Shown: positions 57,351 to 64,000 of the stretch, piece after piece
Layout of the letters: every line of letters begins with the position of its first letter
How positions within the stretch are numbered: position 1 is the first letter of the stretch
Source: Aggregatibacter aphrophilus ATCC 33389
GTDB taxonomy: Bacteria > Pseudomonadota > Gammaproteobacteria > Enterobacterales > Pasteurellaceae
DNA length: 64,000 bases
Reading direction: 5' to 3'
NCBI RefSeq assembly: GCF_900636915.1
Contig: NZ_LR134327.1
Coordinates: 558,001 to 622,000 of the forward strand
Notes under the pieces: generated by a model
What the model saw: only the letters and a program-made list of their open reading frames with translations
What the model was told of the DNA's origin: nothing
The model's database searches: none
Translations under genes and position numbers: made by a program

Positions 57351-58525
57351 TATTTAATCTCACTGTTCGTCTTTTGAATCACCGCCTCCAGTAAGCCTTT
57401 TGTATTTTTCTGAATGGCTTCACTTTTCAAGGCCTTGACATCTTCTCCCCAAATAGACAAAGCCGCGCCGGCAATTTTATGGGTATCTTGTGCTTTATTT
57501 TCCGTATTTTGTCCATCCCAAACACTAAGATCCCAATGATTTAAGACGTCTTTTTGAGCAAAGCTCGCATCATGCGAAAGCGTTGAAGAGGTTTTAGGAT
57601 TTATATAAAGATAATAAGAATTATAATTTAAAACAGTAAAACCTTTTTCGACTAATTCCGGCAGACTCACCCGCAGATGACGACGTCGATTTGCCTCGCC
57701 TTCATCTTCCGTATCACCATCATAACTCCAGTAGGTAATTTCAATATTAGGATTTAATTGATCGACGGTATTTTTAATTAAACCATCATTCCAAATTCGG
57801 GTTTTTAATCCTTTTTCTCTTAAAAAATCAGCTAATTTATTGGCATAGGCAATAAATTCATGATTACTATTTTCATCATAACCAAACTCATCACCACCAA
57901 TATGAAAATGCTTAGTACTGTCACCAAAAATATGAATAACTTCAGCCAACAAAGATTGCATAAACTCAATACTGTCCGGATTGGTAATGCTAATTTCGTC
58001 ATCATTTTGTGGTGATTTTAAAGATTGAAGATAGGCTTCCCCCTTTTCTTGTTTTAATAACGTAAAAATCGCCGTCATGTGATTCGGGCTATCCAGTTCG
58101 GGAATAAGCTCAATGCCTTTTGATTTTGCATATGCTTTAATGTCATCAAGCTGTTGATAGCTCAAGAAGGGTTTATTGGTGTAAGGATTAATATAAATTC
58201 CGCTTTTATCTTGAATCGCATTTTCCACACGCTGATTCAGCAACCGACTTTCTAAAGCATAATTTTCGTGATCGGAAAAATGTAAATGCAGAAATGTCCC
58301 GCCCGACTGGCTAATAGTATCAATAAAAGATTTAATAACTTCAGGCGGATAAAAGTGCCTTGCAATATCCAGCATTAATCCGCTTTCCTTTAAAGTTGTT
58401 TTTTGCACTGTTGGCGAATTTATATTGGAATTATCAGAAGACATCTTTACATCGGCAAGACTATTTAACGGGTTCAACAAAAGCAAAGATGGAAGTAAAA
58501 AGATAGTTTTTTTTATATTTTTCAT
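57350..58525 (-). CDS. dspB: Dispersin B homologue, beta-1,6-N-acetylglucosaminidase (GH20)
   Basis: Dispersin B is a secreted glycoside hydrolase family 20 enzyme that cuts poly-beta-1,6-N-acetylglucosamine (PNAG) and releases cells from biofilm. The 391-residue protein has a signal peptide (about 1-24) and a catalytic barrel from residue 48 (SGLMLDIARHFYPPEVIK). The catalytic Asp212-Glu213 pair lies in HIGGDEFGY, with the substrate tryptophans in YWSYDGD and SIWGED. The core matches A. actinomycetemcomitans dispersin B closely by memory, but the first 47 residues do not. ATG 58525 has GAGG five bases upstream; a 12-codon extension is rejected. No pga operon is in the window. Confidence 0.94.
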   Translation of the reverse strand: MKNIKKTIFLLPSLLLLNPLNSLADVKMSSDNSNINSPTVQKTTLKESGLMLDIARHFYPPEVIKSFIDTISQSGGTFLHLHFSDHENYALESRLLNQRVENAIQDKSGIYINPYTNKPFLSYQQLDDIKAYAKSKGIELIPELDSPNHMTAIFTLLKQEKGEAYLQSLKSPQNDDEISITNPDSIEFMQSLLAEVIHIFGDSTKHFHIGGDEFGYDENSNHEFIAYANKLADFLREKGLKTRIWNDGLIKNTVDQLNPNIEITYWSYDGDTEDEGEANRRRHLRVSLPELVEKGFTVLNYNSYYLYINPKTSSTLSHDASFAQKDVLNHWDLSVWDGQNTENKAQDTHKIAGAALSIWGEDVKALKSEAIQKNTKGLLEAVIQKTNSEIK

Positions 58526-58913
58526 AAAAGCCTCAAAAAAGGAAAGAATGCAATAAAACACCTTAATTTTTCACCGCACTTTAATCTATTTTAATATTAT
58601 TTAAGTGACATAAAAAACTGATTTATTAAATAATGGCTACATAGCAGACTTGCAAGTAGTCGCTTCACACTGTCTCTAAAAAAAGACCACCTTAGATAAG
58701 ACAAAAGAATCACCAAAATGTTGATATTTTTTCATTGCGTGAGATGAGAGTCGCACTTATCCTCCCTCAAAAATATTGAAAATCTACTGCTAACGTCCCT
58801 TCACGCACAAACAACTCATCATACATAAAATAAAAATTCATTGTGTTATCAACGCACTATAAATAAATCACATAAAAGCCACCGTGCATTGTATAATACC
58901 GCCAATTTTCAAT
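58526..58913. other. AT-rich gap between dspB and the queuosine leader
   Basis: No convincing gene lies here. A single unpaired USS (58573-58581) sits beside the dspB start. The remainder must hold the dspB promoter on the minus strand and the queuosine-operon promoter (TATAAT at 58892-58897), both with poor -35 elements. Confidence 0.5.
58892..58897 (+). promoter_or_regulatory. -10 element of the queuosine operon
   Basis: A perfect TATAAT lies 18 bases before the preQ1 aptamer. The -35 is weak (TCACAT or similar). Confidence 0.5.
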
Positions 58914-58949
58914 TTGTAGTTCGCAAACCTCCTACATAAAAAAACTAGG
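58914..58949 (+). promoter_or_regulatory. preQ1-I riboswitch aptamer
   Basis: The stretch has the class I preQ1 pattern: stem TGTAG (58915-58919) with CTACA (58932-58936), loop TTCGCAAACCTC carrying the conserved TTC and ACC, and the A-rich tail TAAAAAAACTAGG. Loop ACCT can pair with tail AGGT, closing the pseudoknot and hiding the AGG that would act as ribosome site. Downstream queDE make the preQ1 precursor, which fits feedback control by translation. Confidence 0.85.
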
Positions 58950-58955
58950 TATCAC

Positions 58956-59015
58956 ATGACATTTCCTCTTTTCTTTCCAACCACCTCTGTGACTGCCGAT
59001 GATGTTTTATGTTAG
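58956..59015 (+). CDS. 19-codon reading frame directly under the riboswitch
   Basis: ATG 58956 lies six bases after the AGG of the riboswitch tail and opens 19 codons (MTFPLFFPTTSVTADDVLC) to a TAG. The real queD start is 43 bases beyond that stop. The peptide is not recognised. It may be a translated leader that couples the riboswitch to queD, the start of a lost gene, or chance. Confidence 0.35.
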   Translation: MTFPLFFPTTSVTADDVLC

Positions 59016-59057
59016 CGAACGGTTTAGATCATTATTAACCACATTAACAGGCTGATT

Positions 59058-59483
59058 ATGTTTAAAGTTTCTAAAGAATTTAGTTTTGATATGGCCCATC
59101 TGTTGGATGGGCATGACGGGAAATGCCAAAATCTGCACGGGCATACGTATAAATTACAAGTTGAAGTGTGCGGTAATTTATATGCAATCGGTGCCAAACA
59201 GGGCATGGTGATTGATTTTAGCGATCTCAAAACCATTGTAAAACGTGCCGTTTTAGATCCTATGGATCATGCTTTCATTTACGATCAAACCAGCGAGCGG
59301 GAAAGCAAAATCGCCACATTGTTACAACAGCTGGATTCCAAAACCTTTGGTGTACCGTTTCGCACGACGGCCGAGCAGCTGGCACAGTTTATTTATCGTC
59401 GTTTGAAAGACGAAGAAAATCTGCCGGTTTCTGCCATCCGTTTATGGGAAACCCCAACGTCATTTTGTGAATATGAGGAATAA
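59058..59483 (+). CDS. queD: 6-carboxytetrahydropterin synthase QueD
   Basis: QueD makes 6-carboxy-tetrahydropterin from dihydroneopterin triphosphate in queuosine synthesis. The 141-residue protein carries the zinc histidines (DMAHLLDGHDGKC and NLHGHTYKL), the catalytic cysteine of the first motif, and the C-terminal ETPTSFCEY. CAGG lies eight bases before the ATG. It follows the preQ1 riboswitch and leads queE, whose GTG start lies five bases after its stop. Confidence 0.95.
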   Translation: MFKVSKEFSFDMAHLLDGHDGKCQNLHGHTYKLQVEVCGNLYAIGAKQGMVIDFSDLKTIVKRAVLDPMDHAFIYDQTSERESKIATLLQQLDSKTFGVPFRTTAEQLAQFIYRRLKDEENLPVSAIRLWETPTSFCEYEE

Positions 59484-59488
59484 GTGCA

Positions 59489-60118
59489 GTGCAAAAAATT
59501 GACGTTTTTACGCCTTCTTACAATATCGTTGAGATTTTTGAGAGCCTACAAGGTGAAGGGTTTAACACCGGTATGCCAAGCATTTTTGTACGTTTCGGCA
59601 AATGTAACCTCGCCTGTCCTTGGTGCGACACTAATTACAATCAATTTGAACGCATGACCTTAGCGCAAATCATGGAAGAAGTGCGGTCATTTTCAGCAAA
59701 GAATATTATTATCACCGGTGGCGAGCCGACCATTGTGCCGAATATTGAGCTTCTGCTGGATCAAATGAAATCGGAGGGCTATTTTCTTGCCATTGAGACT
59801 AACGGCTTGAAACCGATTCCCACACAAATTGACTATATCGCCACCAGCCCGAAACGGTTATATCAACATAAATATGAACAGTGTTGCATTGAATTTGCCG
59901 ATGAAGTACGCATTGTTGCAGACGGCGATGTCAGTGATTTTTGTGCGTTGATTGAAGAGAACATTCAGGCGACTCGCTACTACCTTTCCCCTTGCGAAAT
60001 CAACGGCAAAATGAATTTGCTGGAAACCATTACCCAATTAGGTTTATTAAACCAACGCCCCAACAAACCAAAGTGGTTATTAAGTGTACAAACGCATAAA
60101 TTAATTGGCATAGCATAA
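59489..60118 (+). CDS. queE: 7-carboxy-7-deazaguanine synthase QueE
   Basis: QueE is a radical-SAM enzyme that forms the 7-deazaguanine ring from carboxy-tetrahydropterin. The 209-residue protein has the cluster motif CNLACPWC (Cys39, Cys43, Cys46), ITGGEPT, and the conserved IFESLQGEGFNTGMPSIFVR start. The start is GTG at 59489 with GAGG ten bases upstream inside the queD end. QueC, the next enzyme of the path, is not in this locus. A terminated short transcript is predicted just after this gene. Confidence 0.94.
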   Translation: MQKIDVFTPSYNIVEIFESLQGEGFNTGMPSIFVRFGKCNLACPWCDTNYNQFERMTLAQIMEEVRSFSAKNIIITGGEPTIVPNIELLLDQMKSEGYFLAIETNGLKPIPTQIDYIATSPKRLYQHKYEQCCIEFADEVRIVADGDVSDFCALIEENIQATRYYLSPCEINGKMNLLETITQLGLLNQRPNKPKWLLSVQTHKLIGIA

Positions 60119-60147
60119 ATTTCTTGTCGAAAAAACTTAAATTTAGC

Positions 60148-60278
60148 TTGATCGCTATATATTAAATTGTATAATGAAGTCGTTTTTATTTAAGATAGTC
60201 GTCATTCTTAAACACAGTGGCCGATGCAAAAACTCCCCCACGTCTTTGTCAAAAGATCTTCGCATCGGCCATTTTTTT
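60148..60278 (+). ncRNA. Candidate small RNA with own promoter and terminator
   Basis: TTGATC (60148-60153) and a perfect TATAAT (60170-60175) are 16 bases apart, predicting a start near 60182. The RNA would end after about 97 bases at a hairpin TGGCCGATGC (60218-60227) with GCATCGGCCA (60262-60271) followed by seven T residues. The 34-base apical part holds a C-rich single strand (CTCCCCCAC) and a small inner hairpin TCTTT/AAAGA. It could instead be the queE terminator or an attenuator of ybgI. It matches no RNA family I know. Confidence 0.5.
60218..60278 (+). terminator. Strong intrinsic terminator after queE
   Basis: A perfect ten-base GC-rich stem (60218-60227 with 60262-60271) with a structured 34-base loop and seven T residues (60272-60278). 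Confidence 0.85.
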
Positions 60279-60342
60279 CTTCTTATTCCCTACTAAAGCC
60301 ATTATTATTACGCCATTCTTTTTCTTCTTTTAGAGAACCTTT

Positions 60343-61098
60343 ATGCAAAATTTAGCCCTAGAAAATCTGCTTAATCAAAAGCTCAATAGCGATACTATTA
60401 ACGACTACGCACCAAATGGCTTACAAGTGGAAGGCAAGGTCGAAGTCAAAAAAATCATCACCGGCGTCACCGCCAGCCAAGCCCTAATTGATTATGCCGT
60501 TGAGCAAAAAGCAGACGCCTTGCTTGTTCATCACGGTTATTTCTGGAAAAGCGAAAATCCTTGTATCCGCGGTATGAAAGGCAAGCGAATCAAAACCTTA
60601 TTAGTCAATGACATCAATTTATACGGCTATCATTTGCCTTTAGATGTTCACCCCGAACTCGGCAACAACGCCCTGCTCGGCCGGTTACTTGGCATTGAAA
60701 ATCTTCAACCGTTAGAACAAAACGCAGTCAGCATTCCGGTGTGGGGCACCTTAAAAGAACCGTCAACCGCCGAACAATTTGCCGAACGCATTGAACGCGT
60801 GTTAAACCGCAAACCGCTAATTTGCACGGAAAACGGACCGCACTTTATTAGTAAAGTCGGTATTTGTAGCGGTGGCGGACAGGGATATATCGACCTTGCC
60901 GCAGCACAAAATTGTGACGCTTTTATCACAGGTGAAGTATCTGAGCAAACCATTCACTCCGCCAGAGAGCAAGGGATTCATTTCTTTGCTGCCGGGCACC
61001 ATGCCACTGAACGTTACGGCATTAAAGCTCTCGGCGAATGGTTGGCAAAAGAACACGGTTTTGACGTGGAATTTAAGGATATAGATAATCCGGCTTAA
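60343..61098 (+). CDS. ybgI: Nif3/YbgI-family dinuclear metal protein
   Basis: The 251-residue protein belongs to the Nif3-like (GTP cyclohydrolase I type 2) family, hexameric proteins with a dinuclear metal site and no agreed function. Metal-site motifs are present: VHHGYFWKSE (about 61-70), YHLPLDVHPELGNN and the C-terminal GHHATERYG. Length matches E. coli YbgI (247). AGAG lies about ten bases before the ATG. A promoter for fabI lies just after its stop. Confidence 0.92.
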   Translation: MQNLALENLLNQKLNSDTINDYAPNGLQVEGKVEVKKIITGVTASQALIDYAVEQKADALLVHHGYFWKSENPCIRGMKGKRIKTLLVNDINLYGYHLPLDVHPELGNNALLGRLLGIENLQPLEQNAVSIPVWGTLKEPSTAEQFAERIERVLNRKPLICTENGPHFISKVGICSGGGQGYIDLAAAQNCDAFITGEVSEQTIHSAREQGIHFFAAGHHATERYGIKALGEWLAKEHGFDVEFKDIDNPA

Positions 61099-61122
61099 CT
61101 GGTTAAACCAAAAACCGCCACA

Positions 61123-61151
61123 TTGCTCAAGACCGGCAAAACAAGTATAAT
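61123..61151 (+). promoter_or_regulatory. fabI promoter
   Basis: TTGCTC (61123-61128) and a perfect TATAAT (61146-61151) are 17 bases apart and 38 bases before the fabI start. Confidence 0.75.
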
Positions 61152-61188
61152 CTTGCCACTTTTTAACTCAAACAATTTAGGAATAACT

Positions 61189-61977
61189 ATGGGTTTCTTA
61201 ACAGGTAAACGTATTTTAGTCACAGGTCTCGCCAGCAACCGTTCTATCGCTTACGGTATCGCTAAGGCCATGAAAGAACAAGGTGCAGAATTAGCCTTCA
61301 CTTATTTAAATGAAAAATTACAACCGCGTGTTGAAGAATTTGCCAAAGAATTTGGCGCAAACATCGTTCTTCCGTTAGACGTTGCCACCGATGAAAGCAT
61401 TCAAAACTGCTTCGCAGAATTAAGCAAACACTGGGATAAATTTGATGGTTTTGTACACGCCATCGCATTCGCACCGGGCGATCAATTAGACGGCGACTAT
61501 GTGAATGCGGCAACCCGTGAAGGTTATCGCATTGCCCACGACATCAGTGCATACAGTTTTGTAGCAATGGCGCAAGCAGCACGTCCATATTTGAATCCTA
61601 ACGCGGCATTATTAACCCTTTCTTATTTAGGTGCAGAACGTGCCATTCCAAACTATAACGTGATGTGTTTAGCCAAAGCCTCTCTTGAAGCGGCAACCCG
61701 TGTGATGGCAGCAGATTTAGGCAAAGACGGCATTCGCGTGAACGCCATTTCCGCAGGCCCGATTCGTACCTTAGCGGCTTCCGGCATTAAAAACTTCAAG
61801 AAAATGTTGGCAACCTTCGAGAAAACCGCTGCATTACGCCGTACCGTGACCATTGAAGATGTGGGCAACTCCGCAGCGTTCTTATGCTCTGATTTAGCAT
61901 CCGGCATCACCGGTGAAATCGTCCATGTTGATGCAGGCTTCAGCATCACCGCCATGGGCGAGTTAGGCGAAGAATAA
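61189..61977 (+). CDS. fabI: Enoyl-ACP reductase FabI
   Basis: FabI performs the last reduction of fatty-acid elongation and is the target of triclosan. The 262-residue protein equals E. coli FabI in length, with catalytic Tyr156 and Lys163 (YNVMCLAK), Tyr146, and the NADH-binding GLASNRSIA. Position 93, glycine in E. coli (IGFAPGD), is alanine here (IAFAPGD). ATG 61189 has TAGGA upstream; a 22-codon extension runs through the promoter and is rejected. The fabI-rnb order matches E. coli. Confidence 0.97.
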   Translation: MGFLTGKRILVTGLASNRSIAYGIAKAMKEQGAELAFTYLNEKLQPRVEEFAKEFGANIVLPLDVATDESIQNCFAELSKHWDKFDGFVHAIAFAPGDQLDGDYVNAATREGYRIAHDISAYSFVAMAQAARPYLNPNAALLTLSYLGAERAIPNYNVMCLAKASLEAATRVMAADLGKDGIRVNAISAGPIRTLAASGIKNFKKMLATFEKTAALRRTVTIEDVGNSAAFLCSDLASGITGEIVHVDAGFSITAMGELGEE

Positions 61978-61999
61978 TTTTTTCTTCCTTTATTTTATC

Positions 62000-62024
62000 G
62001 GCAGGTTTTTTAACCTGCCTTTTC
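62000..62024 (+). terminator. fabI terminator
   Basis: GGCAGGTT (62000-62007) and AACCTGCC (62012-62019) form an eight-base stem, then TTTTCT follows. Confidence 0.8.
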
Positions 62025-62033
62025 TATTTGTAA

Positions 62034-62056
62034 GGCGGATTTTAGTCCGCCATTTT
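62034..62056 (+). terminator. Second hairpin between fabI and rnb
   Basis: GGCGGA (62034-62039) and TCCGCC (62046-62051) pair and ATTTTA follows. Another GGCGGA at 62068-62073 could compete for the same TCCGCC, giving a shifted fold with a 16-base loop. Confidence 0.5.
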
Positions 62057-62102
62057 ATGACGGCTTCGGCGGACTCCACTCTGCCCTACGATAAAAATAA
62101 TT

Positions 62103-64000
62103 ATGTTCCAAGACAACCCATTACTCGCACAACTCAAACAACAAATTCATGACAGTAAAGAACGTGTAGAAGGCACGGTAAAAGGCTCCGATAAAGCCTA
62201 TGGCTTTTTAGAATGTGATAAAAAAAGCTACTTTATTGCACCACCTGCCATGAAAAAAGTGATGCACGGCGACAAAATCAGTGCCACTATCGAAAAACAA
62301 GGCGATAAAGAACAAGCCGAACCGGAGACCTTAATCGAGCCGATGCTTACCCGTTTTATCGCGAAAGTGCGGTTCAATAAAGACAAGAAATTGCAGGTGC
62401 TTGTTGATCACCCTAACATTAATCAGCCCATTGGCGCCGCGCAAAGCAAAGCCGTCAAAGAAGAATTACAGGAAGGCGATTGGGTTGTGGCAACCTTAAA
62501 AATCCACCCTTTGCGCGACGATCGTTTTTTCTATGCGCAAATCACTCAATTTATTTGCCACGCCGATGATGAACTGGCACCTTGGTGGGTGACACTTGCG
62601 CGTCACGAACAACCGCGTGAACCGGTACAAGGACAAGATCACTATGAAATGCAAGATCAAGAAACGCGCGAAAATCTGACCGCACTTCACTTCGTCACTA
62701 TCGACTCTGAAACCACGCAGGACATGGACGATGCCTTGTATATTGAGCCTATTGCCTCAAACGGTGAACAAACCGGCTGGAAATTAGTGGTTGCCATTGC
62801 CGATCCGACGGCTTATATCAGTTTAAATTCACAAATCGAAAAAGACGCCAAACAACGTTGTTTCACCAATTATCTGCCCGGCTTCAATATTCCGATGTTG
62901 CCACGGGAACTTTCTGATGAGCTTTGTTCCTTAAAACCTCACGAAACCCGTCCGGCATTGGTTTGCTACATTCAAACGGACTTACAGGGCAACATCAGTG
63001 CGCCGGCAAAATTTGTGTTAGCCGATGTGCAATCAAAAGATAAATTAACGTACAACCAAGTCTCTGATTACTTAGAAGACAAAGACAATGCTTGGCAACC
63101 GGAAAATCCGGAAACGGCACAGCAAATTCACTGGTTGCACCAATTTACCCTAACTAGAACGCAATGGCGCAAAACCCACGCACTGCTTTTTAAAGAAAAA
63201 CCGGATTATTCTTTCGTGCTGGCAGAAAACGGCAAAGTGCAAGAAATTAAGGCGGAGTATCGCCGTATCGCCAACCAAATCGTGGAAGAATCCATGATTA
63301 TCGCGAATATCTGCGCCGCCCAATTTTTACATGAAAACTTACAGTGCGGCATTTTTAACACGCACAGCGGATTCGATAAAAAATTCTTGGAAAACGCCCA
63401 CAATTTCTTGTTAGCTAATTTAGCCAATGATGAAAATAAAGCGGAATTACAAAGCCGTTATGCACCAGAAAATTTGGCAACCTTAAAAGGTTACTGCCAA
63501 ATGCGCCATGATATTGAACCGATTGAAGGAGATTATTTGGAATTCCGTTTGCGTCGTTTCCTCACTTTCGCAGAATTTAAAGCGGAATTAGCACCGCACT
63601 TTGGCCTAGGCTTAAAGGGTTACGCCACGTGGACGTCGCCAATCCGCAAATATTCCGATATGGTGAACCATCGCTTAATCAAAGCCCATTTAGCCAACCG
63701 CGATTTTACCAAACCGGAAGAAACGGTACTTGCCCGCTTGCAAGAAGCACGTCGCCAAAATCGTTTGGTGGAACGTGATATTGCCGATTGGCTATATTGT
63801 CGTTATTTGGCGGATAAGGTGGAAAGCAAAGTCGAATTTGAAGCCGAAGTACAAGACGTCACCCGCGGCGGCTTGCGTGTCATGCTGTTGGAAAACGGTG
63901 CCTCCATGTTTATCCCGGCCTCCACACTCCATGACAACCGAGAGGAAATCACCATAAATAATGATGAAATAGCCTTCTACATTAAAGATCAGCGCCAATA
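62103..64000 (+). CDS. rnb: Exoribonuclease II, truncated by the window edge
   Basis: RNase II degrades single-stranded RNA from the 3' end. The frame opens at ATG 62103 (MFQDNPLLAQLKQQIHDSKE) and is uninterrupted for 632 codons to the window end, so nearly all of the about 645-660-residue enzyme is present. It has N-terminal cold-shock domains, the RNB catalytic block with the metal aspartates in TIDSETTQDMDDALYIE, the later signature GYATWTSPIRKYSDMVNHR, and the start of the C-terminal S1 domain. No clear ribosome site precedes the ATG. Two exact USS are in the first third of the gene. Confidence 0.96.
   Translation, partial: MFQDNPLLAQLKQQIHDSKERVEGTVKGSDKAYGFLECDKKSYFIAPPAMKKVMHGDKISATIEKQGDKEQAEPETLIEPMLTRFIAKVRFNKDKKLQVLVDHPNINQPIGAAQSKAVKEELQEGDWVVATLKIHPLRDDRFFYAQITQFICHADDELAPWWVTLARHEQPREPVQGQDHYEMQDQETRENLTALHFVTIDSETTQDMDDALYIEPIASNGEQTGWKLVVAIADPTAYISLNSQIEKDAKQRCFTNYLPGFNIPMLPRELSDELCSLKPHETRPALVCYIQTDLQGNISAPAKFVLADVQSKDKLTYNQVSDYLEDKDNAWQPENPETAQQIHWLHQFTLTRTQWRKTHALLFKEKPDYSFVLAENGKVQEIKAEYRRIANQIVEESMIIANICAAQFLHENLQCGIFNTHSGFDKKFLENAHNFLLANLANDENKAELQSRYAPENLATLKGYCQMRHDIEPIEGDYLEFRLRRFLTFAEFKAELAPHFGLGLKGYATWTSPIRKYSDMVNHRLIKAHLANRDFTKPEETVLARLQEARRQNRLVERDIADWLYCRYLADKVESKVEFEAEVQDVTRGGLRVMLLENGASMFIPASTLHDNREEITINNDEIAFYIKDQRQ

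Overview
The window is a stretch of a Pasteurellaceae chromosome, most likely an Aggregatibacter species. Two things point there. The 9-mer AAGTGCGGT or its complement occurs roughly once per kilobase (about sixty seen by eye); this is the Haemophilus-type DNA uptake signal sequence (USS), and many copies sit as inverted pairs at gene ends where they form terminators. The window also encodes a close homologue of dispersin B (57350-58525), the biofilm-matrix hexosaminidase known from Aggregatibacter actinomycetemcomitans. Its N-terminus and many residues differ from the A. actinomycetemcomitans protein as I remember it, so a sister species such as A. aphrophilus, A. kilianii or A. segnis is more likely. 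That species call is an inference.

Layout, left to right. 1-1145: the 5' part of a 16S rRNA gene on the minus strand with its leader, boxA and promoter. 1295-7590: the TCA cluster sucABCD with a candidate CRP-type promoter. 7836-13519: a cell-envelope block (gloC, mepK, ldtD, prc, proQ). 13730-17630: letAB, a lipid-transport pair. 17683-24174: pepT, the polyamine importer potABCD, and cdd. 24257-27578: prfC and a porin behind a 730-base AT-rich regulatory region. 27819-33544: purC (PurR operator), yeeZ, argG, a small membrane protein, ggt. 33629-34075: a four-tRNA operon (Met-Leu-Gln-Gln) with a near-consensus promoter. 34248-43950: nagC, hemA, gloB/yafS, ptsG, yegP, manA, ycaO. 44119-49799: a small lipoprotein, zapG, yccA, tusE and the metal transporter yfeABCD. 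49774-55550: acyP, yccT, mgsA, yccF, yccS, smrB, prmB. 55607-57302: a two-gene foreign-looking cassette (WYL regulator plus GyrI-like protein). 57350-58525: dspB. 58892-60118: a preQ1 riboswitch and queDE. 60148-60278: a candidate small RNA. 60343-64000: ybgI, fabI and rnb (cut by the window edge).

Most of the window is conserved housekeeping DNA whose gene neighbourhoods match those of E. coli (ldtD-mepK-gloC, proQ-prc, letAB, potABCD, yccA-tusE, yccT-mgsA, yccS-yccF, smrB/prmB, fabI-rnb). Genes cooperate in recognisable units: SucABCD turn 2-oxoglutarate into succinate; LdtD and MepK make and cut 3-3 peptidoglycan crosslinks; PotABCD import polyamines; YfeABCD import iron or manganese; QueD and QueE make the queuosine precursor.

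The parts most worth a second look are: (1) the WYL/GyrI cassette, inserted between prmB and dspB and bounded by two near-identical copies of one paired-USS terminator; (2) a preQ1 riboswitch whose Shine-Dalgarno serves a 19-codon reading frame instead of queD, in a locus where queC is absent; (3) a ~97-nt transcript candidate after queE with its own promoter and a C-rich bulge; and (4) matching terminator-like hairpins in the potA and potD leaders. No CRISPR array, prophage, insertion sequence or classical defence system was seen.
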